Under the pieces are notes generated by a model. That model had not been told where the DNA came from and made no database searches. It saw only the letters and a program-made list of their open reading frames with translations. Shown here piece after piece: positions 8,213 through 17,972 of a stretch of 50,038 bases of DNA. Location: contig CANRNK010000004.1 in NCBI GenBank assembly GCA_947631985.1, positions 1 through 50,038 of the forward strand, in the 5' to 3' direction. The stretch comes from an uncultured Lachnospiraceae bacterium (GTDB taxonomy: Bacteria > Bacillota > Clostridia > Lachnospirales > Lachnospiraceae). The first letter of the stretch is position 1. Every line of letters starts with the position of its first letter. The translations under genes and the position numbers were made by a program.

Positions 8213-9321
8213 TTTTAGAATATAATTTGCAGTTTTTTGCAAAAGATGGTCCGGGTGGTGAAAAAACTGAGCCGGCAACAGATAAAAAGTTAACAGATGC
8301 CAGAAAAGAAGGACAGGTAGCTAAGAGCAAAGAGATTGGCAACGCCCTAGGACTGATTACATTGTTTTTAGTTTTGAAAATCTGGGTTGGGTCTATTGGA
8401 ACCAGTCTGCTTGGTGTGTTTGAAGGGATTTATAAGAGGATTCCTGAACTTGTAGTTCTTTATCATGGGTTGATTCCTGCGAGAGAAATTACCGGATTGG
8501 TTGGGAATGCAATGCTTCGAATTCTGATTATTTTGTTTCCAATGTTTATAATTGGGATGTTAGTTGCATTTGTAGGTGATTTCATCCAGGTGAAATGGAA
8601 GTTTACAACGAAGCCGCTGAAACCAAAATTTAGTAAAATGAACCCACTTAAGGGTTTGAAAAAGATTATTTCGCCCCAATCTTTGAAAGAACTTCTTCTT
8701 TCAGCTGTAAAAATAGGGCTGATTATTTATATTACTTATACAACATTGGAGGATCAATGGGAATTTATTTTTCTTTTATATGATATGTCTTTAAATCAGG
8801 CAGTTTTTTTGATCGGTAATATTACAATTAATCTTGGCTTGAAAATTGCACTGATTTATCTCATTATTGGATTTGCAGATTTTGCTTATCAAAAATGGAA
8901 GTTCAAGGACGATATGAAGATGACGAAGCAGGAAATAAAAGATGAATATAAAAATGCAGAAGGAGATCCACAGATTAAAGGAAAAATTCGGCAAAGAATG
9001 CGAGAGGCTTCCAGAAGAAGAATGATGATGAATCTGCCACAGGCGGATGTTGTTATTACCAATCCAACTCACTATGCGGTTGCGATCAAATATGATCCGA
9101 ATGAATCCGATGCTCCGGTTGTTCTTGCAAAAGGAGAAGATTTTCTGGCTCAGAAAATAAAAGAGGTGGCAAGAGAACATCAAATTGAAATTGTTGAGAA
9201 TAAACCACTAGCCCGGATGCTCTATGCAAATGTTGAGATTGGGGAGATGGTTCCACCTGAATTGTACCAAGCAGTTGCTGAGATTTTGGCAATGGTTTAC
9301 CAGATGCAGGGGAAAATATAA
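8209..9321 (+). CDS. flhB: Flagellar export substrate-specificity switch FlhB
   Basis: This 370-residue protein has an N-terminal cytoplasmic KTEPATDKKLTDARKEGQVAK signature, four TM helices, and a C-terminal cytoplasmic domain. The autocleavage motif is Asn285-Pro286-Thr287-His288 (VITNPTHYAV). Cleavage there switches export from hook to filament substrates. Start is GTG 8209 behind GGAGGC, overlapping the fliR stop. Confidence 0.97.
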   Translation: MILEYNLQFFAKDGPGGEKTEPATDKKLTDARKEGQVAKSKEIGNALGLITLFLVLKIWVGSIGTSLLGVFEGIYKRIPELVVLYHGLIPAREITGLVGNAMLRILIILFPMFIIGMLVAFVGDFIQVKWKFTTKPLKPKFSKMNPLKGLKKIISPQSLKELLLSAVKIGLIIYITYTTLEDQWEFIFLLYDMSLNQAVFLIGNITINLGLKIALIYLIIGFADFAYQKWKFKDDMKMTKQEIKDEYKNAEGDPQIKGKIRQRMREASRRRMMMNLPQADVVITNPTHYAVAIKYDPNESDAPVVLAKGEDFLAQKIKEVAREHQIEIVENKPLARMLYANVEIGEMVPPELYQAVAEILAMVYQMQGKI

Positions 9322-9394
9322 CAAGAACGAATAAAATATAACCGATAACTAAGAAAGTAAATGATTTCATAAAAAAGAGAAAGGAGAACGGAAT

Positions 9395-11449
9395 ATGAAA
9401 AAAGTAGTCTGGACAAATTTTGGAAATCTTGCGGTTGCACTTTATGTACTGGCTGCTTTTATTATGCTGATTGTTCCGATTTCATCCATTTTTCTGGATG
9501 TTTTACTGGCAGTTAATATAGCAATCGCATTTACGATTCTTTTTGGTACCATGTTCGCCAATGAAATATTGGATATGTCTTTTTTTCCAACTATTTTGCT
9601 GTTTACTACAATTTTCAGAATTGCATTGAATGTTTCTTCTACCAAGCTGATTCTCATGACTGGAGAACCAGGAAACGTAGTTACTGTTTTTGGAGAATTT
9701 GTTGGTGGTGGAGATCTGATTATTGGGGTGATTGTCTTCCTGATTTTAATTATCATTCAGTTCATGGTGATAAACAAAGGTTCTGAACGTGTTGCTGAAG
9801 TAACAGCCAGGTTCACACTGGATGCGATGCCTGGAAAGCAGATGGCAATTGATGCAGATTTGAACACTGGCGCAATCTCTGATGCGGAAGCAAAGAGAAG
9901 ACGGGAAAAAATTCAGGAAGAAGCCAGCTTTTTTGGTTCTATGGATGGTGCGGTCAAGTATGTAAAAGGGGATGCAGCAGCGGGTCTGATTATCACGGCA
10001 GTTAATATTGTTGGTGGAATCAGTATGGGGATGCTCCGTGGGGGCCTTGAACTGGCTGATGCACTTGATAAATATACAATTTTAACGATCGGAGATGGTC
10101 TGGTAAGTCAGATTCCTTCCCTTTTAATCTCCTTATCAACAGGTATTCTGGTTACCAAAGGATCAAAAGAAGCAGATTTTGGTAGTGTATTGATCTCCCA
10201 ACTTTTTGGACTTCCAAGAGTTATGTATATGGTGGGGGCTACAATTATTGCGCTTGGCATCTTAACACCACTCAGCAATCTTATCTTTTTGTCTTTGGGA
10301 TTAGTATTTATTATTAGCGGAAGAATGATATCTGGAACAATAGAGACTTCCAAAATAGAAAAAGAAATAGATGAAGATGAAATAGCAGCATCAGAAATCC
10401 GACAACCTGAGAATGTCACTTCACTTCTGCAGGTAGATCCAATCGAACTGGAATTTGGATATGGAATCATACCGCTTGCTGATGTGAACCAGGGAGGTGA
10501 CCTGTTGGATCGTGTTGTTATGATACGTAGACAGATTGCACTTGAACTTGGAACCGTGGTGCCAATTATCAGGCTTTGTGATAATATTCAGCTCAATCCG
10601 AATCAGTACATTATTAAAATAAAGGGAATTCAGATTAGTGAAGGTGAAATCTTGTTTGACCATTATATGGCGATGAATCCAGGATTTGTGGAGGAAGAAA
10701 TTACAGGAATTCCAACCTTTGAGCCATCGTTTCATCTCCCAGCCATCTGGATTACAGAAGGACAAAGAGAAAGAGCGGAAAGTATGGGCTATACCGTTGT
10801 GGATCCACCATCAATTATTGCAACCCATCTGACTGAGATTATCAGACAGTATATTGCAGAGCTTTTATCGAGACAGGATGTACAGAGTCTGGTAAACAAC
10901 CTCAAAGAATCCAATCCATCCCTTGTGGATGAGCTGGTACCCAAATTACTTGGGCTTGGAGAAATACAGAAAGTACTTCAAAATCTGCTACGTGAGGGGA
11001 TTTCGATTCGAGATTTGCTTTCTGTGTTTGAAACACTGGCAGACTATGCCTCGACAACAAGGGATACCGATATTCTGACAGAGTATGTAAGACAAAATCT
11101 GAAACGGGCAATTTCAAACAAATACTTTCCACCAAATGAAACGACCAGTGTGGTGACGCTTGATCCAAAGATTGAACAGGAAATTATGGGTAGTGTGAAA
11201 CAGACAGAGCAAGGGGCGTATTTAACACTGGATCCGGAAAAAACAAAAGCAATCATGTCATCTGTCGAGAAAGAGATGAAGAAGCTTGAAAATCTTGGAA
11301 AGAACCCAATCGTAATTACGTCTCCAATTGTCAGAATGTATTTTAAAAAATTAACGAGTGATTATTTTAGAGAATTAATCATTGTTTCCTATAACGAAAT
11401 AGAATCTAATGTTGAACTACAATCTGTTGGGATGGTGACCGTATCATGA
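9395..11449 (+). CDS. flhA: Flagellar export apparatus protein FlhA
   Basis: This 684-residue protein has about eight N-terminal TM helices. The FHIPEP-family signature is INKGSERVAEVTARFTLDAM, followed by PGKQMAIDADLNTG. A long cytoplasmic C-terminal domain (about 330-684) forms the nonameric docking ring. It uses proton-motive force for export and docks chaperone-substrate complexes. A strong AGAAAGGAGAAC precedes the ATG. It overlaps flhF by 4 bases (ATGA). Confidence 0.97.
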   Translation: MKKVVWTNFGNLAVALYVLAAFIMLIVPISSIFLDVLLAVNIAIAFTILFGTMFANEILDMSFFPTILLFTTIFRIALNVSSTKLILMTGEPGNVVTVFGEFVGGGDLIIGVIVFLILIIIQFMVINKGSERVAEVTARFTLDAMPGKQMAIDADLNTGAISDAEAKRRREKIQEEASFFGSMDGAVKYVKGDAAAGLIITAVNIVGGISMGMLRGGLELADALDKYTILTIGDGLVSQIPSLLISLSTGILVTKGSKEADFGSVLISQLFGLPRVMYMVGATIIALGILTPLSNLIFLSLGLVFIISGRMISGTIETSKIEKEIDEDEIAASEIRQPENVTSLLQVDPIELEFGYGIIPLADVNQGGDLLDRVVMIRRQIALELGTVVPIIRLCDNIQLNPNQYIIKIKGIQISEGEILFDHYMAMNPGFVEEEITGIPTFEPSFHLPAIWITEGQRERAESMGYTVVDPPSIIATHLTEIIRQYIAELLSRQDVQSLVNNLKESNPSLVDELVPKLLGLGEIQKVLQNLLREGISIRDLLSVFETLADYASTTRDTDILTEYVRQNLKRAISNKYFPPNETTSVVTLDPKIEQEIMGSVKQTEQGAYLTLDPEKTKAIMSSVEKEMKKLENLGKNPIVITSPIVRMYFKKLTSDYFRELIIVSYNEIESNVELQSVGMVTVS

Positions 11450-12672
11450 TCATTAAAAAATTTCAGGGAAAAACAGAAGAGCTTGCAATCGCCTCTGCAA
11501 AAAAAGAACTTGGCAACCATGTGGTTATCATGAATGTCAAAAAGACCAAACCGAGGGGTTGGTTTTCTTTTCTGAAAGCGCAAATCTATGAGGTGACCGT
11601 AGCACTGGAAGAAGAGCGCGAAAAGTATCAGAATCAACCAGCCAGTGAAAATGTGCAATTAGAGCAAACGTCAGTTCCAAGTGAAACGATTAGTTCGACC
11701 AAAAAGGAGTCAGGAGATTTTCCTTTGCAAGAAAAAAGCAAAAAAGAATCTCAGAACAGAACAGAAAGTGCGCTGGAGTTCAAAATCGATTCCCTTCAAA
11801 ACCTCTTGGAGAAACAGCTGATCAGGCAGGAAGACAATTCGGCAGAAGAGATACTTGAATCCGCAAAAGCAGATGATAACATGATATTTACACAGTTATT
11901 ATATAATACGTTGATTGACAATGAGGTAAATGAAAAATTTGCAAACCAGATTATAGAAGAAATCGGGAAAAGCAATAAACCGAATATGCCGATTGATTAT
12001 ATTTTGTCAAATATTTATCAAAAGATGATTTTAAAATTTGGAGTTCCGGAAGAAATAAAGCCGGCCAAACAAGGACCAAAAGTGATTTTCTTTGTGGGTC
12101 CGACTGGAGTTGGGAAAACAACAACCATCGCTAAAATTGCATCTAAATTCCGAGTGGAGTACCAAAATAAAATAGCGTTACTGACTGCGGATACCTATCG
12201 GATTGCAGCGGCAGAACAACTTCGGACCTATGCAGGAATATTGGATGTTCCATTTCGTGTTATTTACTCTCCAGAGGAAGCACAAATGGCAATTCGCGAT
12301 TTTTTTTCCTATGAATATATCTTCATAGATACAACAGGTCACTCGCATCATAACGTTACCCAGAAAGAAACCATGCAGGAATTAATGGATTGCCTTGGAC
12401 CCGAAATTGAGAAAGAAGTGTATCTGGTTTTAAGTGCTACTACAAAATATAGAGATCTTATTAATATTGCAGATGCCTATCATAAATTAGTAGAATATAA
12501 ATTGATTTTCACCAAACTAGATGAAACGGAAACAATTGGGAATCTATTAAACTTACGACTTCATACTGGCGCTTCTTTATCCTATGTAACAACAGGGCAG
12601 AATGTTCCAGAGGATATTGAAACGTTCAATCCCCAAAATACCGTCAAATTACTTTTGGGTGGAAAAAGATAG
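11446..12672 (+). CDS. flhF: Flagellar biosynthesis SRP-type GTPase FlhF
   Basis: This 408-residue protein has the three FlhF parts: a basic N-terminal B domain (MIIKKFQGKTEELAIASAKK), a helical N domain, and an SRP GTPase G domain. The P-loop is GPTGVGKTTT at 218-227, followed by TADTYRIAAAEQLRTYA. The G3 segment reads DTTGHSHHN, whereas many family members have DTAGR or DTAGH. FTKLDETE is the base-recognition motif. FlhF places the first flagellar parts at the membrane and works with FlhG, encoded 23 bases downstream. Confidence 0.96.
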   Translation: MIIKKFQGKTEELAIASAKKELGNHVVIMNVKKTKPRGWFSFLKAQIYEVTVALEEEREKYQNQPASENVQLEQTSVPSETISSTKKESGDFPLQEKSKKESQNRTESALEFKIDSLQNLLEKQLIRQEDNSAEEILESAKADDNMIFTQLLYNTLIDNEVNEKFANQIIEEIGKSNKPNMPIDYILSNIYQKMILKFGVPEEIKPAKQGPKVIFFVGPTGVGKTTTIAKIASKFRVEYQNKIALLTADTYRIAAAEQLRTYAGILDVPFRVIYSPEEAQMAIRDFFSYEYIFIDTTGHSHHNVTQKETMQELMDCLGPEIEKEVYLVLSATTKYRDLINIADAYHKLVEYKLIFTKLDETETIGNLLNLRLHTGASLSYVTTGQNVPEDIETFNPQNTVKLLLGGKR

Positions 12673-12695
12673 CTGCACGATAGGAGAAGCGTTAT

Positions 12696-13580
12696 ATGGA
12701 TCAGGCAGAACAATTACGAAATATTATAAAAATGAATCATCAAAACAATAGGCCTTTGGCACGCATCATCACTGTCACAAGTGGAAAAGGCGGCGTGGGA
12801 AAATCAAATACCGCAATTAATCTGGCAATTCAGATGAGAAGGCTTGGACAGCGGGTCATTATTCTGGATGCAGATTTTGGTTTGGCTAATATAGAAATCA
12901 TGTTTGGTACGGTTCCAAAATTTAATCTTGCAGATCTAATTTATCAAGGAAAAAATATTAAAGATATTATCACATGGGGTCCAGCAGAGGTTGGTTTTAT
13001 ATCGGGCGGTTCTGGAATTGTTGGTCTTTCCAATCTGAGCCGTGACTATTTAACCTATATTATTCAAAACCTTGCAGAGCTAGATGCGATTGCAGATGTG
13101 ATTATTATTGATACAGGTGCCGGAATCTCGGATGCGGTACTGGAATTTTTGGTGGCAAGTGGTGAAATCATTGTGGTAACAACACCGGAGCCAACGTCCA
13201 TTACTGATTCCTACTCTTTGCTCAAAGCACTTAATCGACATCCCCGGTTTCTTCCTGAATTGTCTCAGGTAAAAGTAATGGCAAATCGGGTTGACTCCAT
13301 GGAAGAGGGACAGACCTTGTTTCATAAACTGAATGCGGTAGTTTCCAGATATCTTAAACTTCCAATCAGTTATCTTGGAGCGGTGCCACAGGACCAACAG
13401 CTGTCGCGTGCTGTTATGCAACAGGTACCGATTTCGATTCAGAATGCAAATGCAAAATCTGCAAAAGCATTTGAAGCAATCGCTGCCAGCCTTTGCGATC
13501 TAGAAACTAGTAAAACAATTCAAAAACGAGGAATGGCAGCTTTTTTCTCACACATCATAGCAGGCAAACAGAAAGGATAA
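12696..13580 (+). CDS. flhG: Flagellum number/site regulator FlhG (MinD-like ATPase)
   Basis: This 294-residue MinD/ParA-type ATPase has the deviant Walker A KGGVGKSN at 31-38, with signature Lys at 31. The switch motifs are ILDADFGLANIEIMFG and IIIDTGAG. The N-terminal DQAEQLR (2-8) matches the DQAxxLR helix that stimulates the FlhF GTPase (known for the family). The C-terminus has a short amphipathic/basic tail (MAAFFSHIIAGKQKG). It sets flagellar number and placement. Confidence 0.95.
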   Translation: MDQAEQLRNIIKMNHQNNRPLARIITVTSGKGGVGKSNTAINLAIQMRRLGQRVIILDADFGLANIEIMFGTVPKFNLADLIYQGKNIKDIITWGPAEVGFISGGSGIVGLSNLSRDYLTYIIQNLAELDAIADVIIIDTGAGISDAVLEFLVASGEIIVVTTPEPTSITDSYSLLKALNRHPRFLPELSQVKVMANRVDSMEEGQTLFHKLNAVVSRYLKLPISYLGAVPQDQQLSRAVMQQVPISIQNANAKSAKAFEAIAASLCDLETSKTIQKRGMAAFFSHIIAGKQKG

Positions 13581-13585
13581 AACAT

Positions 13586-14308
13586 ATGTTGACGAAATAT
13601 GTAATGCCAGGGGATAAATTAGAACTTAGGATTACAGCTAACAGTCTCTCGGACAAAAAAGAAGAAACAAAGAAAACACATCTCACTCAGGTCTATGAGG
13701 TGATTGCAGATGATAAACTTCAGATTCTTATGCCGATTGAGAAAGCAAAATTAGTGTTGTTGCCGACAGATGTCGAATATGACTTGTATTTTTATACGGC
13801 AACAGGGCTTTATCATTGCACTGCAATCGTAACGGACAGAACAAAAGAGAACAATATTTACTTAATGAATATGGAAGTTACGGGGGGCTTAAGTAAATTC
13901 CAAAGAAGAGAATTTTATAGATTTAACTGTGCAATTGAAATGGGGAGCCGCGCGCTAGAAGAAGACGAATTACAATCACTTTTGAAAAAAGAATTCTTTT
14001 TCCACCACGATATCCCATTTCAGAAAAATATGATGGTAGACATTAGTGGTGGAGGAATTCGGTTTGTTTCTGAAAAATTGTATGAAGCAGACACTTATGT
14101 TCTGTGTAGTTTTACAATACCTGTCAATGAAAAACCAAAGCAGTTCCATCTTGTAGGCTTGGTACTTAGAATTAAAATTCTTGATGAAAGACCTGGACTT
14201 TATGAACATAGAATTCAATATATTGGAGTTGGAAAAGATGAAAGAGAAGACATTATAAAATTTATTTTTGAAGAAGAGAGGAAGAACCGTAAGAGGGAAA
14301 AAGGATGA
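13586..14308 (+). CDS. PilZ-domain protein, YcgR/flagellar brake type
   Basis: This 240-residue protein has an N-terminal YcgR-like domain (about 1-95) and a C-terminal PilZ domain. The PilZ domain carries both c-di-GMP-binding motifs: QRREFYRFNC (RxxxR type) and DISGGGIRF (D/NxSxxG). Such proteins bind the stator or C-ring when c-di-GMP rises and slow swimming. Its place between flhG and cheB in the motility locus supports a flagellar brake role, which is inferred. ATG 13586 has AAAGGA upstream. Confidence 0.88.
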   Translation: MLTKYVMPGDKLELRITANSLSDKKEETKKTHLTQVYEVIADDKLQILMPIEKAKLVLLPTDVEYDLYFYTATGLYHCTAIVTDRTKENNIYLMNMEVTGGLSKFQRREFYRFNCAIEMGSRALEEDELQSLLKKEFFFHHDIPFQKNMMVDISGGGIRFVSEKLYEADTYVLCSFTIPVNEKPKQFHLVGLVLRIKILDERPGLYEHRIQYIGVGKDEREDIIKFIFEEERKNRKREKG

Positions 14309-14312
14309 CAAT

Positions 14313-15386
14313 ATGAAGAAAAAAATATTAGTTGTTGATGACTCTGCACTTATGAGAAGGGTACTCTGTGATATAATAGACGCAGATAGAAGATTTGAGG
14401 TTGTAGATAAGGCGGTAAATGGACTAGAAGCATTAGAGAAAATAACAAACAATCACTATGATGTTGTTGTTTTAGACATTAACATGCCAAAGATGACAGG
14501 CCTTGAACTTTTAAAAGCGCTTCAGGATAACAATATTCCAGCAAATGTTGTAATGGCGAGCACAGATACCATAGATGGTGCACAAGTTGTGATTGATGCG
14601 TTAGAACTTGGCGCATTAGATTTCATCCACAAACCTTATAATACCTTAGAACTCAGGAGTGAACGATTCCAGACAAAATTTCTGGAAATTTTAGACGCTG
14701 CTGCGAATACGGAAATTAAGAACTATAATATTAAGGCTCCGGTGAAAGAAGTTGATACCTCTCCAAAGATTATAGAGTTTGTATCAAAACACAAAAGTGC
14801 ATTTACAGGAAAAAAAGCAATTGCCATTGCAAGTTCAACTGGTGGTCCAAAAGCATTGCAACAAATCATACCCAAATTGCCGGGCAGCATAAAAGTACCA
14901 ATTATGATTGTCCAACATATGCCAGTTGGCTTTACGAAGTCTTTCGCAGATCGCTTAAATACATTAAGTGAGTTATCGGTAAAAGAAGCAGAAGAAGGCG
15001 ATGTTTTAGAAGCGGGCTGGGTTTATCTTGCACGTGGGGGGCATCATATGAACGCAGTACAAAGTGGAGGGAAGCTTAGAATTCATTATTCTGATGAACC
15101 TTCCAGAGAAGGGGTGAAACCTTGCGCAAATTACATGTATGAATCTTTGATCAAATCAGATCTGGATGAAATACTATGCGTTGTGCTGACAGGGATGGGA
15201 GCTGATGGAACCAAAGGAATCCGTAACCTGAAGACGGAAAAAAAAATACACGTAATTGCGCAGGAACAAAGTACATGTGCAGTCTATGGAATGCCAAGAA
15301 GTGTGGTTGAAGCTGGACTTGCAGATCAGATTATTCCGATTGAGCGCATCGCACAGGAAATCCTATTGAATGTGGGGGTAAAATAA
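14313..15386 (+). CDS. cheB: Chemotaxis protein-glutamate methylesterase CheB
   Basis: This 357-residue protein has an N-terminal receiver with Asp9/Asp10 and phospho-acceptor Asp55 (VVVLDINMPKMTG). A linker and the C-terminal methylesterase domain follow. The catalytic residues appear to be Ser175 (ASSTGGP), His202 (IVQHMP) and Asp298 (TGMGADG). It demethylates/deamidates chemoreceptors for adaptation. The in-frame start upstream at 14268 would overlap the PilZ gene. ATG 14313 begins the receiver exactly and is preferred. Confidence 0.95.
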   Translation: MKKKILVVDDSALMRRVLCDIIDADRRFEVVDKAVNGLEALEKITNNHYDVVVLDINMPKMTGLELLKALQDNNIPANVVMASTDTIDGAQVVIDALELGALDFIHKPYNTLELRSERFQTKFLEILDAAANTEIKNYNIKAPVKEVDTSPKIIEFVSKHKSAFTGKKAIAIASSTGGPKALQQIIPKLPGSIKVPIMIVQHMPVGFTKSFADRLNTLSELSVKEAEEGDVLEAGWVYLARGGHHMNAVQSGGKLRIHYSDEPSREGVKPCANYMYESLIKSDLDEILCVVLTGMGADGTKGIRNLKTEKKIHVIAQEQSTCAVYGMPRSVVEAGLADQIIPIERIAQEILLNVGVK

Positions 15387-15387
15387 T

Positions 15388-17463
15388 ATGGATGTTAGCC
15401 AATATTTAGAAATCTTTCTTGATGAATCAAAAGAACATCTTCAAAACCTGAATACGCAGATTCTGGAATTAGAACAAGATGCTGAAAACATGAATACCAT
15501 TAATGAAATATTCCGTGCGGCGCATTCCTTAAAAGGAATGGCAGGCACTATGGGATATAAGAGAATGCAGTCGTTAACACATAATATGGAGAATGTATTC
15601 TCTGAGGTCAGAAACGGCACGATTAAAGTGAAAGCAAATATGATCGATATTCTGTTCCAATGCCTAGACGCATTGGAAGGATATGTGGGTTCTATTCAGG
15701 AGACCTCTGATGAGGGAACGAATGACAACGAACCTTTAATTAAGCTACTCATTGATATTATGGAGAGCAAAGGAAAAGAAGAAACCACACAGGCTGAACC
15801 TGTGAAGGAAGAAAAGGTGGTTCCTGTCGAAAAGATTTCAGGTGCAGCCTGGGACTCGATGCAATTCACAGATACAGAAAAAGTTGTGATGCGTGCAGCT
15901 CGGGATAAAGGGAATTCTATCTACGGACTTTCAGTAAAAGTTCAAGAAACCTGTATCTTAAAGGCAGCGAGAGCATTTTTGGTATTCAAAGCATTAGAAG
16001 AACAAGGAGAAATCATTGTTTCTAATCCAACCGTACAGGATATTGAGGATGAGAGATTTGAACTAGAGTTTACGCTTGTGTATCTGACAAAAGCACCTTT
16101 AAGTGAAGTGCTCAAGGCAATCAAGAATGTATCTGAAATTGCAGATGCACAGGGTGGTCTGATTGAGGTGCCTGAACTAGACTTTGTGGAAATAGAACAG
16201 ATTGAAACACAAGAGCAGACAACAAGCTTGGAAACTGTAAAGCAGGAAACAACAGCACCTGCAAAAGTTTCTCCTCAAAAAGATAAAAAACAGACACCAG
16301 CCAAACCAGTTGTGAACAGAACAGTAAGAGTTGACATTGAGAAGCTTGATGTATTGATGAACCTGGTAAGTGAGTTGATTATTGCAAAAAATTCACTTGT
16401 TTCTGCATCGGCAGTAGAAGACACAACGAACACAGCATTCAATGAACAAATTGAGTATCTGGAAAGCGTTACGACCAACCTTCACGAATCAGTTATGAAA
16501 GTCAGAATGGTTCCGATTGAAAGTGTTGTAAATAAATTCCCGCGTATGATCAGGGATTTGTCCAAGAATCTGAACAAAAAAATGGAATTGTATATGTCAG
16601 GAGAGGAAACAGAACTTGACCGTACTGTGGTTGATGAAATTGGAGATCCTCTTATGCACCTTCTTAGAAATTCAGCAGATCATGGACTGGAATCTGCAGA
16701 AGTTCGTAAAGCCAGAGGAAAAAACGAAGCAGGATCTATTTTCCTTGATGCTTATCAGGATGGCAATAATGTTATCATTGAAGTAAGAGATGATGGTAAC
16801 GGAATTGATGTGGAAGCAGTTCGTCAGAAGGCAATAGAGCGGGGAACCATTTCGTTAGAACAGGCAGAGAATATGACGGATAAGGATATTGTTGATCTCT
16901 TATTCCTTCCAAGTTTCTCCACAGCCAAAGTAGTATCAGATGTGTCAGGCAGGGGAGTTGGATTGGATGTTGTTCGCTCAAAGATTGAAGCATTAAGTGG
17001 CGAAGTTGAAGTGAAGACAAAGCTTGGAATGGGAAGTACCTTTATCATTAGACTTCCATTAACATTGGCAATTATCCAGGCACTGATGGTTATCGTAGGC
17101 AAAGAAAAATATGCTGTTTCTCTGGGGTCAATTCAGACGATTGAAGATGTGTGTCCGGCCGATATTAAACAAGTACAATCAAAAGAAGTCATCAACCTGC
17201 GTGGTAATGTAATACCAATTATTCGATTAAGCGAAGTACTGGATATTGAGTCTGACAAAAATCCCGAAGAAAACATGGTTGTGGTTATTGTCAAAAAGGG
17301 TGAAAAGTTTGCTGGTATTGTTGTTGATGAGCTCATGGGACAACAGGAAATTGTTATCAAGTCTTTAGGCAAATACATTAATAAATGTAAAAAAATCAGC
17401 GGAGCAACCATTCTTGGAGATGGCGAAGTAGCCTTGATCTTAGATGCGAATTCGTTATTCTAA
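15388..17463 (+). CDS. cheA: Chemotaxis histidine kinase CheA
   Basis: This 691-residue protein has all five CheA domains. P1 carries phospho-His46 in FRAAHSLKGMAGTM. P2 is the response-regulator docking part (about 160-250). P3 dimerisation starts near TVRVDIEKLDVLMNLVSEL. The P4 ATPase has LMHLLRNSADHGLE, DDGNGID and GRGVGLDVV. P5 is a CheW-like domain at about 555-691. It phosphorylates CheY and CheB under receptor control. It starts 1 base after cheB stops. Confidence 0.97.
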   Translation: MDVSQYLEIFLDESKEHLQNLNTQILELEQDAENMNTINEIFRAAHSLKGMAGTMGYKRMQSLTHNMENVFSEVRNGTIKVKANMIDILFQCLDALEGYVGSIQETSDEGTNDNEPLIKLLIDIMESKGKEETTQAEPVKEEKVVPVEKISGAAWDSMQFTDTEKVVMRAARDKGNSIYGLSVKVQETCILKAARAFLVFKALEEQGEIIVSNPTVQDIEDERFELEFTLVYLTKAPLSEVLKAIKNVSEIADAQGGLIEVPELDFVEIEQIETQEQTTSLETVKQETTAPAKVSPQKDKKQTPAKPVVNRTVRVDIEKLDVLMNLVSELIIAKNSLVSASAVEDTTNTAFNEQIEYLESVTTNLHESVMKVRMVPIESVVNKFPRMIRDLSKNLNKKMELYMSGEETELDRTVVDEIGDPLMHLLRNSADHGLESAEVRKARGKNEAGSIFLDAYQDGNNVIIEVRDDGNGIDVEAVRQKAIERGTISLEQAENMTDKDIVDLLFLPSFSTAKVVSDVSGRGVGLDVVRSKIEALSGEVEVKTKLGMGSTFIIRLPLTLAIIQALMVIVGKEKYAVSLGSIQTIEDVCPADIKQVQSKEVINLRGNVIPIIRLSEVLDIESDKNPEENMVVVIVKKGEKFAGIVVDELMGQQEIVIKSLGKYINKCKKISGATILGDGEVALILDANSLF

Positions 17464-17485
17464 TAAGACAATAGGAGGATGAACC

Positions 17486-17932
17486 ATGGATGAATTAAGA
17501 ACCAACACAGAAAATGCTCAATTTATTGTAATAAAAATCGGACCAGAACAATTTGGGATCGATATTCAGCATATTGATAATATTGTTCGCATGCAAAATA
17601 TTACGCGTGTGCCCAAAGTTCCAGAATATTTCAAAGGGGTAATCAATCTCAGAGGAGAAATCATTCCTGTTATGAGTCTGAGACTCAAAATGGGACTGGA
17701 AGAGGATGCTATTACGAAGGCATCACGTATTATTATTATTAAACTAGAGCAACATGAAGGGATTGGCATTATTGTTGATGAAGTAAAAGAAGTAGTGACA
17801 TTAGAAAAAGAACAAATAGAAAAAATGTCCTATGATAAGGATGAGAAGAAAATCTTTGTATATGCAGTAGGCAAGGTGGAAGGTGCACTAGTTTCACTTC
17901 TTGATCTCAATGCTGTTCTTGCTGACGCATAA
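17486..17932 (+). CDS. cheW: Chemotaxis coupling protein CheW
   Basis: This 148-residue, single-domain CheW has QFIVIKIGPEQFGIDIQHID at the N-terminus and the family signature RVPKVPEYFKGVINLRGEII. It links CheA to chemoreceptors. A strong AGGAGG lies 8 bases before the start. It belongs to the cheB-cheA-cheW-cheC-cheD run. Confidence 0.96.
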   Translation: MDELRTNTENAQFIVIKIGPEQFGIDIQHIDNIVRMQNITRVPKVPEYFKGVINLRGEIIPVMSLRLKMGLEEDAITKASRIIIIKLEQHEGIGIIVDEVKEVVTLEKEQIEKMSYDKDEKKIFVYAVGKVEGALVSLLDLNAVLADA

Positions 17933-17972
17933 AAATTATGTTTCCTTGGGGTTGGAAAAGAAGGGACTATAG

